This document shows positions 1 to 9,243 of a stretch of 64,000 nucleotides of DNA, one piece after another. The translations under genes and the position numbers were made by a program. Numbering within the stretch: the first letter of the stretch is position 1; every line of letters starts with the position of its first letter. The notes under the pieces are model-generated. The model was not told where the DNA came from. It did no database searches and worked only from the letters and a program-made list of their open reading frames with translations. This DNA comes from Amanita rubescens (taxonomy: Eukaryota; Basidiomycota; Agaricomycetes; Agaricales; Amanitaceae): assembly GCA_015039365.1 (NCBI GenBank), contig WION01000011.1, positions 1 through 64,000 on the forward strand. The letters run 5' to 3'.

Positions 1-481
1 GGAAGTCGTCAAGCTTACCCGCTGTTAAATAGGACGTGCAATTCCTTTTCTTGGCTGTAAATGATAAATGGTAAGAACGCCAATCAAAATCCCTTCGAGT
101 GGAAACACGCCTCATAAAGCTTTCAGCGCCAGCCTTGACAGAACGAAGGTCTGCCAAGTCGAGCGGTAAGAAAATACCCTCTTTGCCCGTCGCCTCCCTT
201 AACTCCGATATGGCTTCACGCGCCTTTGTTTCGTTTCGACACGCGAAGTATACCTTGGCGTTATGTGACAACAACGCCTAAAAACCGCATCGTCTTCTGA
301 GGGTTGGAGAAGTTGAACGATGGAATGTACCCACCTTTGCAGTTTCTTTGCCTATACCCGTATTTGCACCCGTCACAATCATCACTTTCCCAGAGAGATC
401 TGGTATGTCGTCTACCGCAAATAATGGCGCGGGAGGGAAATATTGAGTGAAAAAATGAGTGAAACATGAAACGAGTCGCAT
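1..481 (-). CDS. Short-chain dehydrogenase/reductase (SDR), 5' part of gene
   Basis: This is the N-terminal part of an NAD(P)-dependent SDR of the retinol-dehydrogenase/WWOX-like type. The gene runs off the left edge of the window. Exon 1 (about 335-481) encodes DIPDLSGKVMIVTGANTGIG, which contains the TGxxxGxG cofactor-binding motif just after a short leader. Exon 2 (about 109-277) encodes HNAKVYFACRNE and LDLADLRSV, the second Rossmann strand and the acidic D-L motif. Exon 3 (about 19-54) encodes ELHVLFNSG, at the position of the family's NNAG strand, and ends at a GTAAGC donor. I chose the ATG at 481 because family members usually start about 15-20 residues before the DIPDLSGK segment; an in-frame ATG at 544 is an alternative. 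The exon 2/3 junction is not resolved cleanly, so a small indel is possible. The catalytic YxxxK lies outside the window. Substrate unknown; probably a normal host gene. Confidence 0.85.
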
Positions 482-544
482 AATATGTATTCGCTTTGGT
501 GGAAAGGATTCGGGAGTGGGATTGAAAGTATGTTCGCAACCCAA

Positions 545-1615
545 GCGGTATTTGAAGCATGAAACCGTTCGAACTTCGGCCTAACCACTTCTCCCTGCCG
601 AGATGATTGCGTCAATTCGGATACTATGGAAATAAACACATGATTTTGTGTGTGTGTTATTTCGTGTTCCGGCCTCATGCATACGTTGGCAGGCGGCTTG
701 CTGATAAATATCATTGCGACCTGTAGTGAGAGTAAGCATATATATTGTAAGTAATTCACGATCAGGACGGAGTCTCGCTTTACATACGTCAATATGATAG
801 AAAATTAAATGTCAGCTTACAGGCCGAAACGGAACAGTGCGTCGGAGTTTTAAAAGAGCCATCTCAGCACTTGTCCCGGATTCGGCCGTCTCTGCAAAGA
901 ACTAGGCACGGCGGTCACGAGTCGGGGCATTTGACGTGTTCCGAGGACGACTGAAAGGAGTAATCGGTTTTTATAACGACGAGTTTTGTTACGTTTTAAC
1001 CTGCCAGCTGATGGCCGAGAGCATTTGAAATAAACAAACTACTCTACATGGTATTTCCCTGTGCAATTTGCTAATTTTCCTAAAAATTTTACATATAGGT
1101 ACATAGTGTAAAAGAATGCTATAATAATCAGAGAATCAGGGAGCCTGCTTCCGAGATTGCAAGGACTTCGTCTTTTACTCGCCTCGGCATTTTCCGGTTA
1201 AGGCCCGGCTTCTTTCGGCAGCAGGCACAGCTCTTCACACCTACCGCTGCCCAGTGCCCACACACCCTGCCTTTCCAGCTTTCCATGCTGAGTGACCTCC
1301 TTTGCCTTGGCCAACGATGCCGGGCAAATCCCAGAGGTTCTGCTTAGTGATAACAACAGCCAGCTTTGGGCTCAGCATCGGCTGGGGCCGGCCTGGTCTG
1401 GCCTGGCACTCTCGGTTTCAATCTCACTCGTTCTCTGTGACACTCGTTCTCAGCACCTGGGACCCACTCTCGGACTCTCAGTCTCAACCCCGGTCATTCT
1501 CTATGCCAGCCTTCTCCAAGGCTGTCTCACGTTCGCATCCCCAACATCCACTCCCGGCCCTTCTCTCTCTGTCAGCCTCGTCCGCTGTCTCGCGTTTCTC
1601 CGTGTGACACCCGTC
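545..1615. other. Intergenic, no gene seen
   Basis: There are no convincing coding exons between the SDR gene and the tandem repeats. The two overlapping plus-strand open frames at about 1292-1735 are C-rich, repetitive in composition and lack family resemblance. The segment presumably holds the promoter of the minus-strand SDR gene. Confidence 0.5.
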
Positions 1616-2070
1616 GCCCTCATTCGCCACTATCACCAGCGCAATCCCTACCCAACCTTGGACCGTGCAAGCATTGCTGCACCTTCATCACAGCTCAACT
1701 ACACCCACGTTTGCACGCAATTTCCCAAAAATTGACCAGGTAAGCCCCTCCCCATTATTTAGCACTTATCCGCCACTAATGCCATATCAACCACCTCAAA
1801 TGCACCCCATTCACACCCGCAAACATTACCGCACTTTACCTCAACCCGACCACACCCATGTTTGCGTCTGCAACATCACAATTGACCAGGTTAGCCCCTT
1901 AGCACTTATCCGCCATTAACGGCATATCAAACACCCCGAATCCACCCCGTTCATACCCATGAACGTTACCGCACATCGTCAAAGCCCGACTGCACCCGTG
2001 TTTGTGCTTGCAACATCACCATGGACTAGGTAAGCCCATTCCTGCTATTTAGCACTTGTCTGCCATTAAC
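1616..2070 (+). repeat. Degenerate ~140-150 bp tandem repeat, left part
   Basis: About three diverged units follow each other. Each contains the words ATTTAGCACTTATCCGCC, then CACCCCATTCACACCC, then a CACCCATGTTTGC-like block and TTGACCAGGTAAGCCC. The array breaks off inside a unit at 2065-2070 (ATTAAC) and resumes at 5330, so it was split by the element at 2071-5323. No coding potential is evident. Confidence 0.75.
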
Positions 2071-2341
2071 ATTTACTCCGCCAAACTGGACAAAACCACA
2101 TGATCATGCATGATAACGGGCGATAATGCATGAACTGCATGATCATGCATTATTCATTCGTGATCATGCATGATAACGCGTGGTCACGCATGAACGCGCA
2201 TGATGAGCGCATGATTACGCATTATCAACATTTATTGGAAATTTTAGAAATCCTTCGTGATCACGCATGATTATGCATTTTAAAAAATCAAGAAAATCTC
2301 TCCCACTCGTTAACCATTCGTGATCAACGCGTGAACCACGC

Positions 2342-2990
2342 ATGAACCATGCATACTCACGCAAATCTTTGACTTTGGACACAACACTTTCAGGTAGCTC
2401 GCTCTACATTGTCGAACAAGTTTGTGGGAAAGCAACTCAACATGCCGCTCTTCCGAAGCCACGAAAGTTGTCCAAGACGGTCACGAAGCCTACTAAGGAA
2501 ACTGATCCGACTAGTATCGTCGAAGACTCTGAACCAGAACGCGCTGTGGGTGGGATGGAAGAGGAAGATGATACCCTTGAGAAAGAAGCTGCGTTGGCAA
2601 GTCCAATGAAAGGAAGCGAGTCTCGCGAAGTAGGAAAGGTACGCATTGATTCAACTATCTGTCTTCCGGTCGAGAGTATACTAATCGGTCGTATTGAGTC
2701 CCTTATCAAGGCAAAACAAGAACCGCTGGAGCCTCGTGCTCTGGCGAGATTCCCTGGCCTATCGATGAGGCTGATCTCGAGCCACTTTTGCAACACGCTT
2801 GGGACAAAACGTATGAGTGCGTGTCCCTATCGAACCTGGGTATGCACTCCAGACTCTTCCGACTCCTCGGCCGAGTGAGAAAACCCACCATAATCGTCCT
2901 CTTAACCCGACAGCGCGTAACATAGTGCAAGGAAAGTTGCGTTTGAGCTTGAGTTTACTGCGCTCGTAAGTGATGCTATCCATCTTGGAA
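2342..2990 (+). other. Possible second captured coding fragment, unrecognised
   Basis: A plus-strand frame encodes an acidic, serine-rich stretch with EDSEPER and MEEEDDTLEKE, followed by a possible donor (GTACGC near 2639). In another frame around 2755-2880 the sequence reads IDEADLEPLLQHAWDKTYE-like. The composition resembles exonic sequence. I recognise no family. It lies inside the TIR element, directly before the captured WD40 gene, so it may be upstream exons of the same gene or a separate fragment. Confidence 0.3.
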
Positions 2991-3070
2991 TTTCCTAAAC
3001 TGCACAGCTCTAGTCATCCAATTCGCACCGCAACGTAATACTTTCTTCCACCCCTACATCGAAAAGCGTA

Positions 3071-5009
3071 ATGGCGATTCATCCAACCCTCCTAACGTCA
3101 GCAATGCCTATGGCAGTCGCTCCCGCGGATGCACATATTACCCATGTGTAAGTCACCCTATCTACATGCATGATGCCAAACGTAAATCTCATTTTTTCCA
3201 AAAATGGATTCCCAGGCAACTCCCCGATCTGATTCTATGCCCGCGAGAGCCAGGGATAGTCAATTACATCCATGATCAGGGTATACTCGAGCACGACCTG
3301 CATGCTCCTCCTGGTACAGTGAGTAGATCGGCTTCTCTTGGCATCAATCTGACCCCAACTCCGTTCCGTACTTAGCCTCCCAGAATTATCGCAGCACCCG
3401 AGTTTCATCCAAATACACTTGCATTGCTGCGCATCCCCGACACAAACGATATTCTCTACGCAACTGGTGGGCAAGAGGCCGACCTCCACTTTTCTTACCA
3501 TACAATATATGGCTCAACGTCGGCCTCTTCAAGTAGTGCAGTCTCTTCATCTGCATCGCCTTCTTCCCCTCCTCGACGAAAACGTTTCCGCCCCTCGTCA
3601 ACATCGAAACTCATCTGGCAGTTTTCCAAACGTCTAGAAAATTGCTCCATCAACAACTCAGTCGTTCTCACCGATACTCTCGGCTTAGCATACTCTAACG
3701 AGAGTTCCGTAGAACCAAGGGTGATCGTGAGCAACAACGATTTCACGATCAAACTTTTCGACGTTCCACTCAGAACGACAGGGTCAAAACATACGAGAAA
3801 CCTAAAAGAAGTAGGATCCCTAAAATTATCCGTACCCGTAACTTATCACAGTACGTTCTCATGTTTCAGTTTTTTTTTTATGGCAGCAATAATTAACGTA
3901 TTACGGAAATAGCTTCGCTTTCCCTTGACTCGCGGACAATCCTCTCCGTCGGCGACTCGTCCGAAGTTTTTCTTCACCACGTTTCAGGGGGTGCTCGACT
4001 TACGTTTACCTCATAACGACTTTGGCCCCACCCAAAGCCGAAGGACTACCGTTTTGGCTTCCACTGAATGCGCTCGCTGCGTCGTTCTCGACTGCCTTTT
4101 CGGCTGATGGCGCCAAGTTTGCGGTTGCCTCACAAGAGGGAGTTGTCGCTGTATGGGACGTGCGGAGCACCAAACCAATGAAAGTGTTTCAGACGAACAA
4201 GACGACTGGGTTGGGTCCCGGTTCGTCCGGTACCGGCGGATTGTGGGCGAGTGGCGCAGCAGCGGCTGGGCGGAGTAATTCTGCAGCTAGCGAATGGTTA
4301 TTTGAGGATGTTCATTTTCATGGTGGCGGTGCGGGTACGCTTAGGCCTCCTGGGTGGAGCATCAAGTTTGGTGGAGGTATTGGTGGGAGTGGAAGAGAAG
4401 TTTTGGCGTTTACAGAGGTGAGTATCGATATAGGCTTCGAGGACGAGTGCTAATCAGTCATTGCCTAGCATTCCAACTTGTTGCATGTCGTTGATGCGAA
4501 AACTTTCGAGACTGAGGAGATCGTGCGGGTTCCAGCTGCAAAGGGGCCAGCGATGACGCCGACTCCGCTGACGCCATCCGCAACGGGCACCAGGCCATCG
4601 TCTACCCGGACGGCGAGCGAAAGTAGCTTGGCATCTGGCTCGCGATCGAGGCCGTCTGGCCTCCCTAGCGTTGACTATGTCTACTCCCAATTGCCCAGCT
4701 TTGCACGGCGGGGAACGCGGTTCGCAGGTCCCTTGACTTTCTCCACGCAGAGAGACAGGACATTGCGAGGTATCCAAGAAAGAAGAGTGCAAAGGGCTAG
4801 GGAGGTTGTCGCGCGGAGGCTGGGAAGAAGGGATAACGGTGAATCGTGATGGGACTGACGGTGCGAGCACCTCGGCGCGGGCGGGAACAGGGTATTATCC
4901 TCCCAGCTCCATTGGTGATTCTACATGGAGGACGCTGAGGACGGCTGGCGACGATAGAGGGTCCGGAAGGAACAGCGGTGGGTTGAGCCAGTTCAGCCGG
5001 TATGTATGA
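3071..5009 (+). pseudogene. WD40-repeat protein with DUF2415-type domain, frameshifted and 3'-truncated
   Basis: The copy follows the layout of fungal WD40 proteins with a DUF2415 segment. Exon 1 starts at ATG 3071. Exon 2 (about 3217-3322) encodes LPDLILCPREPGIVNYI. Exon 3 (3376 to about 3855) encodes NDILYATGGQEADLHFS and IVSNNDFTIKLFDVP. Exon 4 begins near 3913 with SLDSRTILSVGDSSEVFLHH. The next blade reads FSADGAKFAVASQEGVVAVW, then PPGWSIKF and VLAFTE, an intron at about 4420-4469, and HSNLLHVVDAKTFE, the DUF2415-like part. Introns have proper GT-AG ends, so this was captured as DNA rather than as cDNA. Two defects are visible: loss of one base near 4012 and a frame change near 4850. 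The expected C-terminal part is absent after about 5009, where the element's subterminal repeats start. It lies wholly inside the TIR element, so it is most likely a transduplicate of a host gene elsewhere. Confidence 0.8.
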
Positions 5010-5329
5010 GGAACATTATTGTACGATTTTGTCCATCGACAGTCACGCGTGAACAACGCATTGATGCTGCGTGAATAATGCATGGATGACAGATGGACAA
5101 AAAAAAAGATTTTCGGTGTTCACATGGTTCACACATGGGTATTTTCAACCAAATTATCACGCATGAATGAGAAAATAGGAAAAAAAAGAAGTTTTGAGTG
5201 ATCATGGATCAACCATGCATGATCACGAGTTGTCAACGCATGATCACGGAGATAATGCGTGACCATGCATGATCATGCAAGAAAATCTCAAATTTATCGA
5301 TTTTGTCCAATTTGGCGAAACATATTAAC

Positions 5330-5580
5330 AGCATACCATGCACTCCGAATCCACCCCATTCACACCTGTGAACGTTACCATACCCTGCCACGGCTCAACC
5401 ACACCCACATTTGCACTCGCAGACTAATGGCATCCCACACACCCCAAATTCACCCCATTCACATACGCAAACATCATCGCACCTCACCTCACCACTGCTC
5501 AACCTTACCCAGCTGCATCTGCGTTCGCACTCGCAACATCCCCACTGTTAAGCTAAGCCCCCATTCTCTTATTTAATGCC
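5330..5580 (+). repeat. Degenerate ~140-150 bp tandem repeat, right part
   Basis: This is the continuation of the array at 1616-2070, with about two more units carrying the CACCCCATTCACA and ACCACACCCACATTTGC words. It resumes at the phase where the left part was interrupted, which supports insertion of the 2071-5323 element into a pre-existing array. Confidence 0.75.
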
Positions 5581-6258
5581 AATCTGCCCAACCTCTCGAT
5601 GTCGATCACATCCTTACCTATCCACATTTTGTATATATAAACAATATAATTACTTTATAATCTATTATAAGCCAGATAAGTAGCAATATTTGGAATAAGT
5701 CAAATAACTTTGATGCGAGGCCAATTGGCCTCGGACATGCCACGCAAAGCGTTGGCCCACATCACCAAGTAAAATCATATATGCCATCGTTCAATCATTT
5801 AGGCACAAGCACGGCAGTGCTTGGCAGCGCTGTAGGCTTCATATACACCGACTTCATCACGCAGCTATTCGAAGATTCAAACGACGCTTCAGATAGAAAA
5901 CGGATAAAAAGCCATGCTTCGTCGGGTGCTCAGCGCTTCGTCCAATTCGGGTGAAATGTTCAAGGCAACGGCAATGACAAATGGGCGCCCAAACTGAAGC
6001 ACGCAGTATCCGACACTACATCTATTGATTCCATTTCCGACTCCGAGCTCATCCCAGCGAAAGAATCAATGACGCCGATTGAACGCGAGATCTCTGCCCT
6101 TCGTGCCCGAGCCTCCCTAGCGCGACGCCAGACTAGCTGCCCAGACCGATGAGTCCAGTCCGACCATGCAAACGACCATCAATGCTTGCACCTTTGTTTG
6201 CTAATGTTACTTGTGCGTTCAGGCTTACTTAAGCTCGTCAAGCCAGCACCCCGCCACC
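5581..6258. other. Intergenic / upstream region of HNH gene
   Basis: No coding features or clear repeats. The first ~100 bases are AT-rich, then the composition becomes gene-like (after about 5900) without an open frame. It may contain decayed exons or the 5' UTR and promoter of the HNH gene that starts at 6259. Confidence 0.4.
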
Positions 6259-7583
6259 ATGGTGAACATTTATCTGCCCACCGACCGCGGACAAGTTCTA
6301 GCACTCTCCATCCCCTTCAGTGACATCGAAAGGCTCTCCGTCCGCCCTGTAAAATGGCTTCGATTTGTTACATTCGCCATTTGTGGAGTCCGGGGACATC
6401 TCTCCGAGTCTGCGATGCCCAATGGCACCCCTGTCGACTATGAGAGTATCTCCTTTGATAATATTGCCGAAGCTTACTATTATATTCCTGAGGGTAATAT
6501 CTGTCGCTTATCGCTAATATTTTGGTTTACGCCCCTATAGGGGATTATCATCTCATCGACCACAATGCAATAAACGATCGAATCACCTCCTCTGAGCAAA
6601 CGCTACGCTCTTCATGTTTCCGCCGTGATGTCATGGAGCGCGATGGACCTGTGTGCGTCTTCACAGGGACATTTGGCGGTATGTGCGATGCAGCACACCT
6701 ACTCGCCAAAAGCAAGGGCGATGAGGTATGTATCCGTCGTCATTGTTCCATGTCACCGCCTCGCTAAACGCCCTTTTAGTACATTGCGGTTGTTCTCCAA
6801 GATCGTCTCAATTCGTACGACGCCGCTCTAGAACCTAGGAATCTAGGCATTAACTCTATTGAGAACGGGATGTTATTGAGCAAGAATCTGCATTCGTCGT
6901 TCGCGCTCGGGCGCAGCGCTTTCCTGAAGGTACGTGAAGTAGACATAAGTTCCGAAAATTACTGAATCGGTGATTTCTAGACGCCCAACTTTGCTTTGGA
7001 CCCCGCCGACATCCCTAGGGTTGAGGCAGATCCAATGCCATCCAGTCGCATCACATTGCATAATTTGGCACCAGACACTAGCCGTCTTCCGATTCCGCAA
7101 TATGACGCGCTCATCATCGGTACGGGCACACCACTGCCATCTACTGTCATCCTTGACTACATGTATGGCGTTGCTGCCTATCGACGCTGGGGCAGTGGAC
7201 AGGACATCGAGGAAGTGATGGAGCAACGTTTTGCCGAGCACTATAAATCTATACCTATACCACCAGCCCCTCCGTACTCAGGTGACAGCGATGGTTATTC
7301 AGAACCTGATGATCCCAAGGACGGCGATTATATACCCGATATACGACCGAGAGGGAGAAATCATAGCGCGAAAATGTCAGATGAAATGCTTCGTGCGATG
7401 GACAAGGTCCTTGCGCTCTCCATGTTGGTCAAGGGAACCACTCCTGAATTGATGGCCGCAGAAAGACAGAGGCGAGAGGAGGCGGAAGAGTTGCGTGCGA
7501 AGGAGGCTAGTCGAGTGAAAGTGCAGCAGTGGATGCAAAGTTCTCCGTGCGTTCTCCCTTACCTCCGGGCTATTTCCCACTAG
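6259..7583 (+). CDS. HNH endonuclease-domain protein (HNH_2-like)
   Basis: Predicted spliced gene of four exons: 6259-6493, 6541-6725, 6780-6929 and 6981-7583. Three GT-AG introns of 47-54 bp keep the frame open. The N-terminal exon is conserved-looking but unassigned. Exon 2 encodes RRDVMERDGPVCVFTG followed by CDAAHLLAKSKGDE; exon 3 encodes INSIENGMLLSKNLHSSF. Together these match the HNH_2 pattern: R-x-RDG-C-x-x-TG, the AAH histidine, then the N-G-L-L-x-x-x-x-H segment. This predicts a metal-dependent nuclease fold. Many such proteins occur in mushroom genomes with no known role. The C-terminal third is charged and low-complexity, with an RQRREEAEELRAKEASR helix. The stop at 7583 lies inside a short direct repeat, so the original C-terminus may have been altered. 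The start ATG at 6259 has a good context (CACCATGG). Confidence 0.8.
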
Positions 7584-7717
7584 AAGCTGATCTTAGGTCA
7601 AACGGAGATAACGTATTCCAGTCAAACGCAGCTAGTGGGCTATTTCCACCAAAGCTGATCTTGAGTCAAACGTATTCAAGTCAAACGCGCTATAGGTCAA
7701 ACGGAAATAACGCTAGT
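7567..7717 (+). repeat. Two ~75 bp direct repeats at the 3' end of the HNH gene
   Basis: Two diverged units each start with GGGCTATTTCC and contain AAGCTGATCTT and the word GTCAAACG repeated. They overlap the last codons of the HNH gene. Confidence 0.6.
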
Positions 7718-7991
7718 ACGCAAAAGCATCACGAAAGTCTCCCACCCGATACATTCTAAAAACCTAGCAAGTCATGTTACAACATTTCTAATTTCGTTTC
7801 CTCCTTTCGAGTCATGTCGAGTAGTATAGTATGATTATATGATATAATGGTCATTGTGTCTTGCTTTGGGTGATTCCCATAGCTTGAGCGCGAGCGCGTC
7901 AAAGAGGCAAGACTTACCCGCTAGCTTGCGTCGCGTGCAAGGTCTGGACTCAATTGTATCCAAAGGGCGTGCACGCATTATTTATGTAAAT

Positions 7992-8209
7992 CTAGTCGCT
8001 ATCGCCGCTACTACTATCGTCATCGTCGTTTTCCTCATCCAAGCTATCCTCGTCATCGTTCTCTTCTTTGCGCTTCTTGACGTTATCGCCACGCATGGCT
8101 GCCATCTGAGTCCTGACCGGCCAACGAATCTTCATCTGGGTCCGAGATCTCATCTTCCACCTCGTTGACGGCAGATACAGGTGCTTCTTCTATTTTCATC
8201 TTATGAATG
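7992..8209 (-). pseudogene. SEC63: SEC63-like translocon gene remnant, C-terminal exon
   Basis: Read on the minus strand, this segment encodes the acidic C-terminus typical of fungal Sec63, the ER translocation J-protein partner of the Sec61 channel. It contains VEDEISDPDEDSLAGQ, then MAAMRGDNVKKRK and a D/E-rich tail ending at a stop at 7992-7994. Between AGQ and MAAMRG there is one extra base near 8115, a frameshift. The segment ends exactly at the 8-bp target duplication TATGAATG of the KDZ transposon, and the reading continues on the other side of that element (21083-21285). It is therefore the 3' end of a gene broken by transposons. Confidence 0.8.
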
Positions 8210-8216
8210 CTGCATG

Positions 8217-8560
8217 CACCTGTTAAGCCGGCAAAAACCGCCTAATTAGCCGAGGACACCGATCGAGTGTCCAGAGCTAATTAGCGAGCATTTCAGCCTC
8301 TCAGCACACTTCCAATAATTCCATTAAATATATGGTGGGACTTCACATTATTTCTCCAACCCAGTCATGACTCAGCTTATGTAACATATCCAAAATGGTT
8401 CCGGCGCTCTCCGCCGCAGCATCCAACATTCATAGACATCAGAGTCAATTAATTGCACGTTTTGTAGTGGTATAGGTATATGAGAAAATGGAAATCAACA
8501 TCCGCGTGACTTGTCTTATGTAACGCATCCAAAAATGGTTCCGACGCGCTCCGAGCCTCC
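8217..8560 (+). repeat. KDZ left terminal inverted repeat
   Basis: This stretch matches the reverse complement of the right end (20755-21082) over about 330 bp with scattered differences. The match is near perfect in the outer ~180 bp and weaker inward, where GACTTGTCTTATGTAAC and AAAAATGGTTCCG are shared. Confidence 0.88.
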
Positions 8561-8584
8561 GACCGTATACGCGCAACGGGGCAT

Positions 8585-9243
8585 CTAGTCCTCTTCCTCG
8601 TACTCCTCGTCTGAGTAGATTATCTCCTTGCTCTTGAATGTGCGAGTACTGATGCGGCCTGCCTTGGAACGCGTTTGCATCCGAGTAGGCGCTGTGGCAG
8701 ACGACGGACCGGGAGACCGGTCGTTATCGTCGTCGTCCCCGCCATCATCACTGTCATCTCCATCGTCATCATCGCAATCATCTGCATCCTTGTCTCGGTG
8801 CTCGCGAGCTACTCTCTTCCTCGGCTTCCCTTTATCGCTACGTGTCTTTCACTTACGGCCAACACATGCACCAGATACTTCACGTTGCTTAATTGATTTG
8901 GTATGTTGTCGGACTTCTCGATCAGAAAGTTTAACCCAGTGGCAGGCTTGCGTTCTCAGCGCTTGTCGAAGTTTTCTTAGATCATCTACGTTTGTAAGAC
9001 TCGCTGGGTTTATGAACTTGACATCGTCTGGCCAGCCGACAAGCTTGACGTGGTATTTCTGCATAATTGACTTTTCGTAGTTCACGTAGTTCATTGATAT
9101 ATGATCCATGTTGGAAATATGTTCTATTTTCCGGTCAGAAAGCAGGAGATACAGTAAACAATTTAATACTCACTAAGACCACCAAGAATATAATTCCCGC
9201 ATTGAGTCCGCAGGCCTTGCCATGAATCTTTCTGTCCAGCTAC
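8585..9243 (-). pseudogene. KDZ accessory gene, 3' part (split by hAT, with one in-frame TGA)
   Basis: This is the downstream part of the minus-strand accessory gene whose 5' part is at 13187-15066. Reading starts at the hAT duplication and runs into an exon ending GNYILGGL. A probable intron follows (about 9125-9172), then MNYVNYEKSI, KLVGWPDDVKF and LRKLRQALRTQACHWV, a block I associate with an uncharacterised family common in mushroom genomes. It ends in a basic then acidic tail with stop at 8585-8587. One in-frame TGA at 8849-8851 interrupts the frame between GACVGRK and KTRSDKGK. The frame is otherwise open on both sides, so a CGA-to-TGA change is the simplest explanation. Function unknown. 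Confidence 0.6.

Larger units (their letters stand above)
2071..5323. mobile_element. Non-autonomous TIR element carrying a captured WD40 gene
   Basis: The ends are inverted copies of each other. CGCCAAACTGGACAAAA lies near the left end, and its reverse complement (one mismatch) near the right end, about 3.25 kb apart. ATTAAC flanks both sides (2065-2070 and 5324-5329). The flanking tandem-repeat unit reads continuously once the element is removed, which gives a natural empty-site comparison. The target duplication could be TTAA, TTAAC or ATTAAC. Inside each end is an array of short words such as ATCATGCATGAT and ATCACGCATGA (about 2095-2345 left, 5040-5280 right), typical of subterminal repeats. 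No transposase is encoded. The interior holds a gene copy (3071-5009). The superfamily is unknown; a TTAA duplication would suggest piggyBac, but the ends do not begin with CCC. Confidence 0.75.

Noticed and set aside
1292..1735. 147-codon plus-strand open frame before the tandem repeats
   Set aside because: No family resemblance, unusual composition, overlapping another frame of similar quality, and it runs into the repeat array.
2065..5329. Calling the WD40-carrying element piggyBac because of the flanking TTAA
   Set aside because: The duplication can equally be TTAAC or ATTAAC and the ends do not start with CCC; the superfamily is left open.
7854..8168. Plus-strand open frame with valine/isole-rich run near 8.0 kb
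   Set aside because: It is the complement of the acidic SEC63 C-terminus (GAT/GAC codons read backward).
8628..9080. Plus-strand serine-rich open frame
   Set aside because: Antisense of the acidic tail of the minus-strand KDZ accessory gene.
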